This document shows positions 1 through 9,101 of a DNA stretch of 56,515 nucleotides, one piece after another. This stretch comes from a bacterium (GTDB lineage Bacteria > Zhuqueibacterota > Zhuqueibacteria > Zhuqueibacterales > Geothermadaptataceae), in NCBI GenBank assembly GCA_024275575.1, contig JAJRYV010000120.1, forward strand, positions 1 through 56,515, read 5' to 3'. Under the pieces are notes generated by a model. That model did not search any database. It was not told where the DNA came from and saw only the letters and a list, made by a program, of their open reading frames with translations. Both the position numbers and the translations under genes were made by a program. Position 1 is the first letter of the stretch; each line of letters begins with the position of its first letter.

Positions 1-540
1 CGGCAGGAGAACAACGGCGGGAATTCCTGCCGCTGCACAGTAGGCAGCCAGCGCCGCCGAGGTATCCCCGGTGCTGGCGCAAGCCACTGCCCGAATTTTT
101 TGCCCCGCTGTGATCATCTGCCTGACCTGCGAAACGAGCACAGTCATACCCAGATCTTTGAAAGAACCCGTATGGCTATTGCCGCAGAGTTTGACGTATA
201 AATTATCGATGCCCATCATTTTTCCCAGGCGAAACGCGGCAAAAAGATGGGTGCCGCCTTCCTGGAGCGAGACGATATTCCCGTTGTCCATCGCCGGGTT
301 GATCCACTCTTTCTTGCCCCAGATACCGGAAGCAAAGGGGTGCTGTGGTTGCATAAAACGCTCGGTAAAAAGTTCGCGCCATCGCCGGCCGGAGATCGTT
401 TTTAATGCATCGAGATCATGCTGTACGTAAAGCAATCCCCGGCAGCGAGGGCAATGGTAGATAATTTCATCGAGGGTATATGTCCCCTCACAGCCGGCAA
501 AACATCGATAAACAGCATGGAATTTATTATTTTCCAGCAT
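1..540 (-). CDS. thrC: Threonine synthase, N-terminal part (runs off left edge)
   Basis: PLP-dependent enzyme that converts O-phosphohomoserine to threonine in the cytoplasm, the last step of threonine synthesis. Only the first 180 codons lie in the window; the rest is beyond the left edge. Visible: two N-terminal cysteine pairs (Cys13/17 and Cys30/33) as in the zinc-ribbon-like head of many bacterial homologues; [13 protein letters not shown] with Lys128 placed to form the PLP Schiff base; and [16 protein letters not shown], the phosphate-binding region typical of fold type II enzymes. The ATG at 540 has GGAG 6 nt upstream, supporting this start. It diverges from uvrA with about 120 bp between them. 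The identity is firm; whether the missing C-terminal part is intact cannot be seen. Confidence 0.9.
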   Translation of the reverse strand, partial: MLENNKFHAVYRCFAGCEGTYTLDEIIYHCPRCRGLLYVQHDLDALKTISGRRWRELFTERFMQPQHPFASGIWGKKEWINPAMDNGNIVSLQEGGTHLFAAFRLGKMMGIDNLYVKLCGNSHTGSFKDLGMTVLVSQVRQMITAGQKIRAVACASTGDTSAALAAYCAAAGIPAVVLLP

Positions 541-571
541 TGTTTGCTCCAAACATAGATTGCATCATGTG

Positions 572-595
572 TTTAAAAAAGGCAGAACAGCCTTT
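572..595 (-). terminator. Possible attenuator hairpin in the thrC leader
   Basis: On the minus strand AAAGGC and GCCTTT (578-595) form a 6-bp stem with a 6-nt loop, followed by a short T run, about 35 nt before the thrC start. No minus-strand gene lies upstream, so a terminator here would act in the thrC leader itself. The stem is short and the T run is only about five Ts, so this is weak. Confidence 0.25.
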
Positions 596-662
596 CATTT
601 TGTATTTAATTTTATAAATTGGCAGTCTGGATTTTTGCGAATGGAAATATAAGAAAAATAAT

Positions 663-3530
663 ATGTCTGAAAAAGATAAAATAATCATCAAAGGGGCGCG
701 GGAGCATAATCTCAAAAACCTCGATCTGGAAATTCCCCGCAACAATCTGATCGTCATCACCGGTTTATCGGGTTCGGGAAAATCGAGTCTGGCCTTCGAT
801 ACGATTTACGCTGAAGGTCAACGGCGTTATGTAGAATCGCTCTCAGCTTATGCACGGCAGTTTCTCGGGCTGATGGAAAAACCCGATCTCGATTATATCG
901 AAGGCCTGTCGCCGGCGATTTCCATCGAACAGAAAACTTCCAGCCGCAATCCACGCTCGACCGTGGGCACGGTCACCGAGATTTACGATTATTTGCGCCT
1001 GTTTTTTGCGCGTATTGGCAAACCCCACTGCCCGACTTGCGGCAAAACCATCGAGCGGCAAACGGTTCAGCAAATCGTCGATGCTATTCTTGAGCTGCCG
1101 GAGAAAACCCGCTTTCAGGTTTTAGCGCCGGTGGTGCGCGGTCGCAAAGGTGAATACAAGGATTTATTTCAAAAAGCACGTAAAGATGGTTTCGTGCGGG
1201 TGCGTGTCGACGGCACTGTGTACGACCTATCTTCCGAGATAAAACCCGATAAAAAATTCAAACATAACATCGAAATCGTTATCGACAGGCTTGTTGTTGG
1301 CGACACGATGAAAAACCGGCTGACGGATTCCATTGAAACAGCTTTGCACCTCGCTGAAGGCCTGGTGCTCGTCGATATCATCGAGGGAGAAGAGCTGCTT
1401 TTCAGCGAACATTTCGCCTGCAACGATTGCAATTTTTCCATGGAAGAATTGGCACCGCGTATGTTTTCTTTCAACAGCCCTTATGGCGCCTGTTCCGCTT
1501 GCAATGGCCTGGGTACGAAGATGGAAATCGACCCGGAACTCGTCGTCAGCAATCCACAGCTTTCGTTAGCGGGCGGCGCTCTCGACGTCTGGGGAGAAAA
1601 ACGTGATGGCTGGTATTTTACGCAACTCAAAAGCGTGGCCGCCGAATACGGTTTTTCCATCGACCAAGCCTGGTGTGAATTGACTGCCGAACAGAAAGAA
1701 GCGGTGCTCTATGGCTCCGGTGGCAAAGAATTGCGTTTCAATTATGAACGCGGCGATGGCAAAGTCAATGCACAGTTTACGGGCAAATATGAGGGTGTGA
1801 TCAACAATCTCGAGCGCCGTTATAAACAGACGGACAGCAATTATATCCGCAACTGGATCGAAGGTTTCATGAATATTCATGCCTGTCCCAAATGTGAAGG
1901 CGCCCGGTTACGCCAGGAAAGCCTTGCTGTACGTTTACATGGTTATAGCATCCGTGACGTCACTTCGATGTCGATCCGCCAGGCGGATTTATTTTTTCGT
2001 AAACTCGACCTGAGCGATCGCGAGCGCCATATCGTGCATCAGATTATGAAGGAAATTCAGGAACGGCTGTCATTTCTCGTCGGCGTCGGGCTGGAGTATA
2101 TTACCCTCGACCGCACTGCCGGCACGCTCTCCGGTGGCGAAGCGCAGCGCATCCGTCTGGCAACCCAAATCGGTAGTCAACTGGTGGGGGTGCTCTATAT
2201 ATTAGATGAACCCTCGATCGGTTTGCACCAGCGCGACAACTCCCGTCTCATCAAAACCTTGTCGCATTTACGTGATTTAGGCAACACGGTGATCGTTGTG
2301 GAGCATGACGCTGATACGATGGAGGCAGCCGACTGGCTCATCGATCTGGGCCCACGCGCCGGCATTCATGGTGGGGAAATCGTTGCCCAGGGGCCGCCGG
2401 GAAAAGTTAAAAAGAACCGGAAATCACTCACCGGCGCTTATCTTGCCGGTAAAATTTTCATCCCGGCGCCACAAAAAAGACGGCCGGGTAATTCGCGGTT
2501 TTTAAGGCTCATCGGCGCAACAGGCAATAATTTGAAAAATATCACCGCAGAATTTCCTTTGGCGACGTTCATCGCCATCACCGGTGTTTCCGGCTCCGGC
2601 AAAAGTACGCTCGTCAACGAAACGCTTTACCCGGCGCTTGCACGGCGAATTATGCATTCCAAAAAATCTCCACTGCCGCACAAAAAACTCACCGGACTGG
2701 AATTTATCGACAAGGTGATCGACATCGATCAATCGCCGATCGGGCGCACGCCGCGCTCAAATCCGGCGACCTACACCAATGTTTTCACCCCGATTCGCGA
2801 TCTCTTTTGCCAGACAATGGAAGCGAAAATCCGCGGTTATAAACCCGGCCGTTTCAGTTTTAATGTCAAAGGCGGGCGCTGCGAAAGCTGCCAGGGCGAT
2901 GGGTTGATCAAAATCGAAATGCATTTCCTGCCGGATGTTTATATCACCTGCGATACCTGCAAGGGCAAACGCTATAACCGCGAAACGCTGGAAATTAAAT
3001 ACCGCGGCAAAACGATCGCCGATGTGCTCGACATGACCGTGGAAGAGGCCCTGTCGTTCTTTGAAAATATCCCCACTTTACACCGCCGCCTGCAAACGCT
3101 GTACGACGTCGGTCTGGGTTATATTCACCTCGGTCAGCAGGCGACGACCCTTTCCGGCGGTGAAGCACAGCGGGTCAAGCTGGCGACAGAACTTTCAAAA
3201 ATAGCCACCGGGCGAACGGTGTACATTCTCGATGAACCGACCACCGGCCTGCATTTTGATGATATCAAAATGCTGCTCGAGGTGCTCAACCGGCTCGTCG
3301 ACAAGGGCAATACGGTCATCGTCATCGAACATAATCTCGACGTGATCAAAACTGCGGACTGGGTCATCGATCTCGGCCCCGAAGGCGGGGATGGCGGTGG
3401 GCGCATCATCGCTGGCGGCACACCGGAGCAAATCGCCGAGACAGCCGGTTCATACACCGGTAAATATTTGAAACGGGAATTGGCCCGCACGGCAGTTTTA
3501 CAAAATAGCAATGGCGTGGCAAAGGACTGA
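663..3530 (+). CDS. uvrA: Excinuclease ABC subunit A
   Basis: DNA-damage sensor of nucleotide excision repair; it dimerises, scans DNA and loads UvrB. The 955-residue length is normal. Two ABC ATPase halves are visible: Walker [10 protein letters not shown] near residue 36 and GVSGSGKST near residue 640, with signature motifs [12 protein letters not shown] and [12 protein letters not shown] and Walker B ILDEPS/ILDEPT. Zinc-binding cysteine groups CPTC, CNDC...CSAC, CESC and CDTC are in the expected places. The start ATG at 663 gives the usual N-terminus ([12 protein letters not shown]); the Shine-Dalgarno is weak. modA starts 2 bp after its stop, an unusual linkage. Its partner uvrB is at 16341-18389 and is interrupted. 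Confidence 0.98.
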   Translation: MSEKDKIIIKGAREHNLKNLDLEIPRNNLIVITGLSGSGKSSLAFDTIYAEGQRRYVESLSAYARQFLGLMEKPDLDYIEGLSPAISIEQKTSSRNPRSTVGTVTEIYDYLRLFFARIGKPHCPTCGKTIERQTVQQIVDAILELPEKTRFQVLAPVVRGRKGEYKDLFQKARKDGFVRVRVDGTVYDLSSEIKPDKKFKHNIEIVIDRLVVGDTMKNRLTDSIETALHLAEGLVLVDIIEGEELLFSEHFACNDCNFSMEELAPRMFSFNSPYGACSACNGLGTKMEIDPELVVSNPQLSLAGGALDVWGEKRDGWYFTQLKSVAAEYGFSIDQAWCELTAEQKEAVLYGSGGKELRFNYERGDGKVNAQFTGKYEGVINNLERRYKQTDSNYIRNWIEGFMNIHACPKCEGARLRQESLAVRLHGYSIRDVTSMSIRQADLFFRKLDLSDRERHIVHQIMKEIQERLSFLVGVGLEYITLDRTAGTLSGGEAQRIRLATQIGSQLVGVLYILDEPSIGLHQRDNSRLIKTLSHLRDLGNTVIVVEHDADTMEAADWLIDLGPRAGIHGGEIVAQGPPGKVKKNRKSLTGAYLAGKIFIPAPQKRRPGNSRFLRLIGATGNNLKNITAEFPLATFIAITGVSGSGKSTLVNETLYPALARRIMHSKKSPLPHKKLTGLEFIDKVIDIDQSPIGRTPRSNPATYTNVFTPIRDLFCQTMEAKIRGYKPGRFSFNVKGGRCESCQGDGLIKIEMHFLPDVYITCDTCKGKRYNRETLEIKYRGKTIADVLDMTVEEALSFFENIPTLHRRLQTLYDVGLGYIHLGQQATTLSGGEAQRVKLATELSKIATGRTVYILDEPTTGLHFDDIKMLLEVLNRLVDKGNTVIVIEHNLDVIKTADWVIDLGPEGGDGGGRIIAGGTPEQIAETAGSYTGKYLKRELARTAVLQNSNGVAKD

Positions 3531-3532
3531 CG

Positions 3533-4339
3533 ATGGCTGGTCGCTGGTGCAGGCAGGCTTTATTTTGTCTGTTTATTTTAACAAATTTAATCACTACGCA
3601 AGCCTGCCAATCCCGCCATGAAAAAAATAAAATCATCATTTTTGCTGCAGCCAGCCTCACAGATGTTCTCCCCCAGGCGATTTCCGCATTGAAGGATTCT
3701 TTTCCCAGCACACGATTTATCTATAATTTTGCCGCTTCTTCCGTTTTGGCGCGGCAAATCATCGCCGGGGCAGCGCCGGATATCTTCATTTCAGCCAATC
3801 GTGACTGGACTGATGAACTCATCGCACAGAATTTGATCGATTCATCAGCGGTTCATAAATTTCTGCAGAATAAACTGGTCATCATTTTGCCACCACAAAC
3901 GGCCCAATCATGTTCGCAGCCGGCCGATTTGCGAAAAACCGGTTTCAAGCGAATCGCCATGGGTGATCCAACACATGTGCCTGCTGGGAAATATGCAAAA
4001 GCAGTATTGCAGCGCGCCGGTTTGTGGAATGAACTTGAGAAAAAAATCGTATCAGCAATGGACACCCGGGCTGCACTATTATTCGTTGAAACCAGCGAAG
4101 TGGACGCTGGTTTCGTCTATTTGACCGATGCAATGACAAGCAAAAAAGTAAACACTGCATTCATCCTGCCGGATTCGTTACAGCCTGAGATCACTTACCA
4201 GATCGCTGAAATTAAAAGACAAAACAGCTTGAATAGAAAACTGTTGCGCCTGCTTTTGCACGCTGATGCGGTGCGGCAGATCTTTTTAAAAGCAGGCTTT
4301 TGCCTGCCGGTGGGAAAACAGAAATTTCACAAGTTTTGA
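3533..4339 (+). CDS. modA: Molybdate ABC transporter substrate-binding protein
   Basis: Periplasmic or lipid-anchored protein that captures molybdate (or tungstate) and delivers it to ModBC. The 268-residue protein has an N-terminal hydrophobic signal (about residues 8-24) ending in TQAC, a possible but imperfect lipobox. Next come IIIFAAASLTDVLPQA, the characteristic ModA start of the mature protein with the oxyanion-binding Ala/Ser, and NFAASSVLARQI and GAAPDIFISAN, also typical of the family. The ATG lies 2 bp after the uvrA stop. modB begins 28 bp downstream, so this is the first gene of a modABC unit that probably shares the uvrA transcript. No molybdenum-cofactor riboswitch or ModE-like site is evident. 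Confidence 0.93.
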   Translation: MAGRWCRQALFCLFILTNLITTQACQSRHEKNKIIIFAAASLTDVLPQAISALKDSFPSTRFIYNFAASSVLARQIIAGAAPDIFISANRDWTDELIAQNLIDSSAVHKFLQNKLVIILPPQTAQSCSQPADLRKTGFKRIAMGDPTHVPAGKYAKAVLQRAGLWNELEKKIVSAMDTRAALLFVETSEVDAGFVYLTDAMTSKKVNTAFILPDSLQPEITYQIAEIKRQNSLNRKLLRLLLHADAVRQIFLKAGFCLPVGKQKFHKF

Positions 4340-4367
4340 CCGGCCGGCTTTAACTGGAGCGCCAAAA

Positions 4368-5057
4368 TTGAGTAATATCAGCGAAATCGTTCAGCTCTCA
4401 CTGCAAATTTCCACTGCGGCGACGTTAATCGATCTGCCTTTTGCCATTTTAATCGGCTGGCTTTTGGCGCGCAAATCTTTTCCCGGAAAACTTCTCCTCG
4501 ACACACTGACCAATCTGCCCCTGGTTTTGCCGCCGGTGGTCACAGGTTATTTTTTACTCGTTCTATTCGGCCGCAGAGGTTTTCTCGGCAGCTTGCTGTT
4601 GCAGCATTTTGGTATTTCACTCAGCTTTACCTGGCAGGCCGCCGCCATTGCTGCAGCAGTCGTTTCATTTCCGCTTTGTGTGCGCGCAATTCGTGTGGCC
4701 ATCGAAAATGTTGATCCCCGGCTTGAAGAAGCAGCGCGAACTCTCGGTTGCGGGCGCTGGCGAACTTTTTACCGCATCACCCTACCGTTATCAGCAAACG
4801 GCGTCATCGCCGGTGTTTTGCTGGCTTTTGCCCGCTGTCTTGGCGAATTCGGTGCAACGATCATGTTTGCCGGCAATATCCCCGGTGAAACACAAACCAT
4901 GCCGTTGGCCGTATTTTCGCTGGCAAATCAGAGCGGTCGTGAATCTGAAATCGCTGTTTTGCTGGTAATTGCCGTTTTATTTGCCTGCGGCAGTCTGATT
5001 CTCTCTGAAATATTACTGCGTCGCTGGCGAAAAACGGGAGAATTCGGTCATGCCTGA
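4368..5057 (+). CDS. modB: Molybdate ABC transporter permease
   Basis: Inner-membrane channel subunit of the molybdate importer. The 229-residue protein has about five to six hydrophobic segments, the family motif LPLVLPPVVTGYFLL near residues 45-60, and the EAA cytoplasmic loop EEAARTLGCGRWRTFYRITLP (about residues 120-140) that docks to ModC. LGEFGATIMFAGNIPGETQT is the usual C-terminal ModB signature. The start is a TTG at 4368. The stop TGA (5055-5057) overlaps the modC start by 8 nt, implying translational coupling. Assignment is firm; TTG is chosen because the first transmembrane segment follows immediately. Confidence 0.95.
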   Translation: MSNISEIVQLSLQISTAATLIDLPFAILIGWLLARKSFPGKLLLDTLTNLPLVLPPVVTGYFLLVLFGRRGFLGSLLLQHFGISLSFTWQAAAIAAAVVSFPLCVRAIRVAIENVDPRLEEAARTLGCGRWRTFYRITLPLSANGVIAGVLLAFARCLGEFGATIMFAGNIPGETQTMPLAVFSLANQSGRESEIAVLLVIAVLFACGSLILSEILLRRWRKTGEFGHA

Positions 5058-6132
5058 AAAAAAACTGCAAGCTGATTTTTCGCTGCGCCGTAATGCTTTT
5101 CAGTTGCATATTTCCACCAGTGTGACACCGGAATTTACCGCCCTATTCGGCCCTTCCGGCTGCGGCAAAACGATGACGTTAAAATGCCTTTCCGGAATAC
5201 TCAAGCCAAACTCGGGATTTATCCGGTTTGCAGATCAAATTCTATTCTCTCGTGAGACCGGTATTTTTATCAAACCGGAAAACAGGGAAATCGGTCATGT
5301 ATTTCAGGATAGCCGCCTATTCCCCCACCTGAACATCGAAGAAAATTTACGCTTCGGGATCAACTCACGTCGACCGGAAAGGCAGCGGTTTGATTTCGCA
5401 CAAGTTGTGCAAATCCTGGGACTTGAACGATTTTTAAAGCGGCGCCCCGACTCTCTTTCCGGCGGGGAAAGCCAGCGCGTCGCTATCGGTCGTGCATTGT
5501 TGGCATCACCACGGTTGCTATTGATGGATGAACCCCTCGCCGCCCTCGACCTGCCGGCGAAAATCAGCATACTTAATATTTTAAGGCAAATTCACCAGGA
5601 ATTCTCGCTGCCCATCATTTATGTTTCGCACGACATTGCCACCGTGCTCAATTTTGCAACCGATGTTTTATTGATGCAGGCGGGAAAAATCATCGCCGCA
5701 GGTAAACCATTTGAGGTTTTATCTGGCTTTTTTTCTTCGAGTTTATACGCAGGGGATGTTCTACAGAATATCGTGCAGGTCAGGCTGGTCTCCGGGGATC
5801 GGGCAGCCGGGCTCTGCCTTGTCGCGACAAAAAATGTGGAGTTGGTGCTGCCGTTTTTTGAAGGCAGTCCGGGCGAAATTTTTTATCTCGATATTCCTGC
5901 CTCTGAGATCATTTTAGCGATGCAAAAACCACAGGGTCTGTCAGCGAGAAATATTTTGCCTGGCCGGGTATCAAAAATTCAGCATATCGGCGAACGAGTA
6001 TTCATCGAAGTGAACGCAGGTTTCGATCTGCGCGTGGAAGTGATGGAAAAAACCCTCGAAATGATGAATTTACAGCCTGCATCCCGGGTGTTTCTCATCA
6101 TCAAAGCGACGGCATTTCGCAAAGTAACATAG
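5050..6132 (+). CDS. modC: Molybdate ABC transporter ATP-binding protein with TOBE/Mop domain
   Basis: ATPase of the molybdate importer. Residues 1-230 are the ABC domain: Walker A GPSGCGKT near residue 35, signature LSGGESQRVAIGRAL, Walker B LLLMDEP and the H-loop YVSHD. About residues 290-355 form a single TOBE/Mop-like domain (ARNILPGRVSKIQ...), which in ModC proteins can bind molybdate for feedback. The 360-residue length is typical. It overlaps modB by 8 nt and ends 6 bp from the convergent lspA. ModABC rather than TupABC or WtpABC follows from the ModA/ModB signatures and the TOBE domain; tungstate specificity cannot be excluded. Confidence 0.95.
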   Translation: MPEKKLQADFSLRRNAFQLHISTSVTPEFTALFGPSGCGKTMTLKCLSGILKPNSGFIRFADQILFSRETGIFIKPENREIGHVFQDSRLFPHLNIEENLRFGINSRRPERQRFDFAQVVQILGLERFLKRRPDSLSGGESQRVAIGRALLASPRLLLMDEPLAALDLPAKISILNILRQIHQEFSLPIIYVSHDIATVLNFATDVLLMQAGKIIAAGKPFEVLSGFFSSSLYAGDVLQNIVQVRLVSGDRAAGLCLVATKNVELVLPFFEGSPGEIFYLDIPASEIILAMQKPQGLSARNILPGRVSKIQHIGERVFIEVNAGFDLRVEVMEKTLEMMNLQPASRVFLIIKATAFRKVT

Positions 6133-6138
6133 CCATTA

Positions 6139-6717
6139 TTAAAAAGTTTGCGGGTCTTCCCCTCTGAGATTGACCGGCAACTCATTGTCGATATCATCGA
6201 GATTTTCTTTTTGTGCATCACCTTTGCCCGATTGCTGAAACACGTTCCAGATTAACATAGCCAGCCCGAGGGTTATGGCCATGTCGGCGACGTTAAAAAT
6301 CGCCGTACGAATATTGCCGAGGCCGATATTGAGAAAGTCAACCACTATACCTTTGCGATAGAGACGGTCGAGAAAATTCCCCAATCCACCGCCAAGAATA
6401 AACACAAATCCATAAAACTGCACTCTCGCCTGATCTCTGTTTTTGATTAAATAACCGGCGAGCACCAGCAAAAAAATTCCCTGGCCAATGCCGAAGATAG
6501 CCCAGCGTATGGATTTGGGCAAATTGGCGCCCAGACTAAAAGCCGCACCGGCGTTTTCTGCATATTGCAGACGGATTGTATCCTGTGCATATGAAAATCT
6601 TTGAAAACGGGGAAGATTTTCGTGAGCGATCATTTTCGTCGTCTGATCGACAACCAAACAAACAATGACGATGAGAAGTGAATAATACAAGCGTTTGAGA
6701 TAAAATTTATCAGGCAC
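6139..6717 (-). CDS. lspA: Lipoprotein signal peptidase (signal peptidase II)
   Basis: Inner-membrane aspartyl protease that cleaves prolipoprotein signal peptides after lipidation. Four hydrophobic segments are visible. Conserved family motifs are VDQTTK near residue 24, NAGAAFSLG near residue 55, GGGLGNFLDRL near residue 108 and FNVADMAITLG near residue 139; the Asp residues in the last two are the catalytic pair. The 192-residue length is slightly long because of a charged C-terminal tail (GKGDAQKENLDDIDNE). The start is a GTG at 6717 with GGGAG upstream, and a good sigma-70 promoter lies at 6775-6803. It matters here because several neighbours (LptE, Wza, the M14 peptidase, possibly ModA) look like lipoproteins. 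Confidence 0.95.
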   Translation of the reverse strand: MPDKFYLKRLYYSLLIVIVCLVVDQTTKMIAHENLPRFQRFSYAQDTIRLQYAENAGAAFSLGANLPKSIRWAIFGIGQGIFLLVLAGYLIKNRDQARVQFYGFVFILGGGLGNFLDRLYRKGIVVDFLNIGLGNIRTAIFNVADMAITLGLAMLIWNVFQQSGKGDAQKENLDDIDNELPVNLRGEDPQTF

Positions 6718-6774
6718 GCAGTGACTCCCACTTTGAGGGGTTTAAACAATCGGACAGGTGAATAAAGAGTGTCA

Positions 6775-6803
6775 AATATAAAAATTAATCATCAGCGAGT
6801 CAA
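6775..6803 (-). promoter_or_regulatory. Sigma-70-type promoter of lspA
   Basis: On the minus strand TTGACT (6798-6803), a 17-nt spacer and TATATT (6775-6780) match the -35/-10 consensus 5/6 and 5/6. The position is about 58 nt upstream of the lspA GTG. It implies that lspA is transcribed separately from the PEGA gene. Confidence 0.6.
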
Positions 6804-6869
6804 CCGAATTTGCAGCACGCTTTAAATATACGATGATAGCAAGCAGAGTAGATGACACATTCTAATGTA

Positions 6870-7898
6870 TTATCGGCTCGATTTGCTAAATTCAAATTTA
6901 TGCTGAATCGTCCGGTTCGCCACAATCGTAATCATCTTTTCCTGGTTCGGGAATCCGTTGAGGCGGGCAACAATTTTATGTGTTCCGGCCGGCAGGGTAA
7001 ATGTTGAAGGCGCTTGCCCCTGCAATTCCCCATCGATAATTATTGCGGGAAACGTCGTTCTCTCACGATCATTTTCCGTCACAATGGCTGCCCTGAGTAA
7101 TATTTTTCCAAATCCCGTCTTGCTTTTCTTCGCGGCTAAATTAAAATTGACAGCAACCGTTTTACCACTGCGAACGTGCACTGTCTTGCGCAGTTTTTTA
7201 AAGCCATTTTTTGCTGTCTCAATCGTATAATCGCCGCTATTGATTTCACTGATCCGGTGTGGTGTTTTTGCGCTCAGCAACCGGCCATCTAACCAGATGC
7301 TTGCCTGTGCGGGAATAGAGTTTATCGTTAAATCGCCCCGCAGGTGTTCCAGCATGAAAGTGAGATTTTCTTCCCGGGGCAATAGAAAAACAACCGTATC
7401 GATATCAGCAAATCCCGGCATTGAGATGTGTAGATTTCTGTTGCCCGGCTCTAAATTCCGAACAAACATCGGGGTAGAGCTTGCCTGCACAGCGCTGTCG
7501 ATGCGCACCATCGCACCTGCAGGTTCTGTCGTTAGATGAAGCGATGTAACAGCATCATTTTTGATGAGCAATTCAGGGGTAATCCACAAAGTATCACGGC
7601 GTGGCACTTTAATTTCACTATCCCAGGTTTGGTATTGCTCATGTTTTAAAATGACACTGTATTTGCCGGGGCGCAGCGGCCCGATCAGAGCAGGGGTCAG
7701 TTGGGGTATCTGTTTTCCATTAACGAGGATTTCAGCACCGACCGGTGCTGATTCGACAAATAAAAATCCTGATTTCGTAAAATAAAGCTGATAGGCCATG
7801 AAGCAGGAAAAACAAACGACAACCGTCACGGCACCCTTTTTTACCCATCCCCTGTTCAATTCCGGTGCGGCGTTATACATTTTATTTGGGTTTTGCAT
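6870..7898 (-). CDS. PEGA-domain membrane-anchored protein
   Basis: A protein of about 342 residues with a cytoplasmic head, one transmembrane segment (about residues 20-40, GAVTVVVCFSCFMAY) and an extracytoplasmic part made of four consecutive PEGA-type beta repeats. Repeat cores are visible as ESAPVGAEILVNGK, TTEPAGAMVRID, NSIPAQASIWLDGR and a last unit with IIIDGELQGQAPSTFTLPAG. PEGA repeats are surface or envelope beta modules; no enzyme function is implied. The start at 7898 (ATG) is preferred over an upstream GTG because GGAG lies 8 nt upstream of it. It sits alone between GT2 and lspA. The role is unknown; binding or scaffolding in the envelope is a guess. Confidence 0.75.
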   Translation of the reverse strand: MQNPNKMYNAAPELNRGWVKKGAVTVVVCFSCFMAYQLYFTKSGFLFVESAPVGAEILVNGKQIPQLTPALIGPLRPGKYSVILKHEQYQTWDSEIKVPRRDTLWITPELLIKNDAVTSLHLTTEPAGAMVRIDSAVQASSTPMFVRNLEPGNRNLHISMPGFADIDTVVFLLPREENLTFMLEHLRGDLTINSIPAQASIWLDGRLLSAKTPHRISEINSGDYTIETAKNGFKKLRKTVHVRSGKTVAVNFNLAAKKSKTGFGKILLRAAIVTENDRERTTFPAIIIDGELQGQAPSTFTLPAGTHKIVARLNGFPNQEKMITIVANRTIQHKFEFSKSSR

Positions 7899-8201
7899 GA
7901 CCACTTCTCCAGAAAAGCATTACCCGGGAACTCATGGCAATGCTGTTTTCTGAAAATATACAATTGATTTGCTCAATAATGTGCCCAACATCTTTTTACA
8001 TCTATAATTGATTTTACAAAAAATGATGCCTGATGTTACCTTTCGTATCGATGATTTCGCATCAATAAATAGCTGTCATTCAAGCAGTTTGAAGAAAATA
8101 CAGCAGGCCTTCTGAACGAATCGGTTCTTTTTTTCGAAAAATTCGTAAATTTACTGTGAATGGGAAAATAACAAACATCTGCAATCGTCAATAACGCATC
8201 A
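7899..8201. other. Intergenic stretch between PEGA gene and GT2
   Basis: An AT-rich spacer of about 300 bp upstream of the PEGA gene. I see the PEGA Shine-Dalgarno (CTGGAGAAG) and a TATATT at 7955-7960 without a convincing -35 partner. No repeat, RNA gene or further ORF is supported. Confidence 0.4.
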
Positions 8202-9098
8202 TCAACAGCGTTTACCGATCAATGAATGAACAGCCGCTGCGAAGCAGCGGAAAATTCCCAGAATGATCAGCAAAAGAGTAACGGCACTGTTGGGTATGAA
8301 CCACTGTATGCCGGTTTCATATTTCCAGAAATAGCGAATAAAAGATTTGTGTGAGCTAAAAATGCTGCTCGTGCGGTGTGTATTCACCGCCTGCCCCTGG
8401 TGGTGAAAAACGGCCACCTCAGGCGAAAAACGAATTCTATAACCAGCTTGAAGAACTCGCCGGCACCAGTCCACATCACTGAAAAACAGAGGAAATTGTT
8501 CATCAAATTTGCCGACGTCTTGCAAGACAGCGCGTTTTGTCAACAAAAACGCACCCTGCGGTTGCGCGACAAAACATGGTATTCGATGATCGAAGTCACC
8601 CATTTTCCAGCCATTATAAATCCGGCTTTGTGCGAAGACGAGATTGAACCCCAGTGCGTGAAACAGCACATCCCGGCGTTGCGGCAGGCGCCGGCAAGAA
8701 GATTGGATGCCACCGTTGCGGTTGCGAAGCTGCGGGGCAACCACGCCTGTCTTTTCGTCTTCTTGCAATATCTCGATTAAGCGCTGCAAGCCGGTTTCCG
8801 GCAGCACAGTGTCGGGGTTGAGAAAGAGCACAAATTCTGCATCACTCTGCACGACGCCCTGGTTAATCCCGCGGGTAAATTTCTCGTTTCCGGCATTTTC
8901 GAGAAAGACAGTTTCGATGTTTTCCAAATTAGCTTGGCTGAATGATCTGATTTTTTCGTTTGTTGCATCGCACGAATTATTGTCGATGATGATAATTTTT
9001 ATCGAGCGATGAGGTAGCGAGGGCGGTAGTGAACTCAGACAGGGCAAGATGACGTCTTCACTGTTATAGGTCACGATAACAACATCGAGGAATGCCAT
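8202..9098 (-). CDS. GT2 family glycosyltransferase
   Basis: A 298-residue family 2 glycosyltransferase of the rhamnosyltransferase-like subgroup, transferring a sugar from a nucleotide donor at the cytoplasmic face of the membrane. Visible: VVIVTYNSEDVILPCL at the N-terminus, IIIDNNSCD (nucleotide-binding Asp), FLFLNPDTVL-like segment LFLNPDTVLPE (metal-binding DxD equivalent NPD), FLLTKRAVLQDVGKFDEQFP and DVDWCRRVLQAGYRI (catalytic ED/DVD region). A hydrophobic stretch near residues 270-290 suggests membrane attachment. It starts 3 bp after the M24 peptidase gene, so it is the last gene of that unit. The acceptor is unknown; LPS or glycolipid synthesis is plausible given lptE upstream. Confidence 0.88.
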   Translation of the reverse strand: MAFLDVVIVTYNSEDVILPCLSSLPPSLPHRSIKIIIIDNNSCDATNEKIRSFSQANLENIETVFLENAGNEKFTRGINQGVVQSDAEFVLFLNPDTVLPETGLQRLIEILQEDEKTGVVAPQLRNRNGGIQSSCRRLPQRRDVLFHALGFNLVFAQSRIYNGWKMGDFDHRIPCFVAQPQGAFLLTKRAVLQDVGKFDEQFPLFFSDVDWCRRVLQAGYRIRFSPEVAVFHHQGQAVNTHRTSSIFSSHKSFIRYFWKYETGIQWFIPNSAVTLLLIILGIFRCFAAAVHSLIGKRC

Positions 9099-9101
9099 GC
9101 G

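Noticed and set aside
527-598. 23-codon leader ORF overlapping the thrC start
   Set aside because: Not rich in Thr/Ile and without a Shine-Dalgarno, so it does not look like a thr attenuator peptide.
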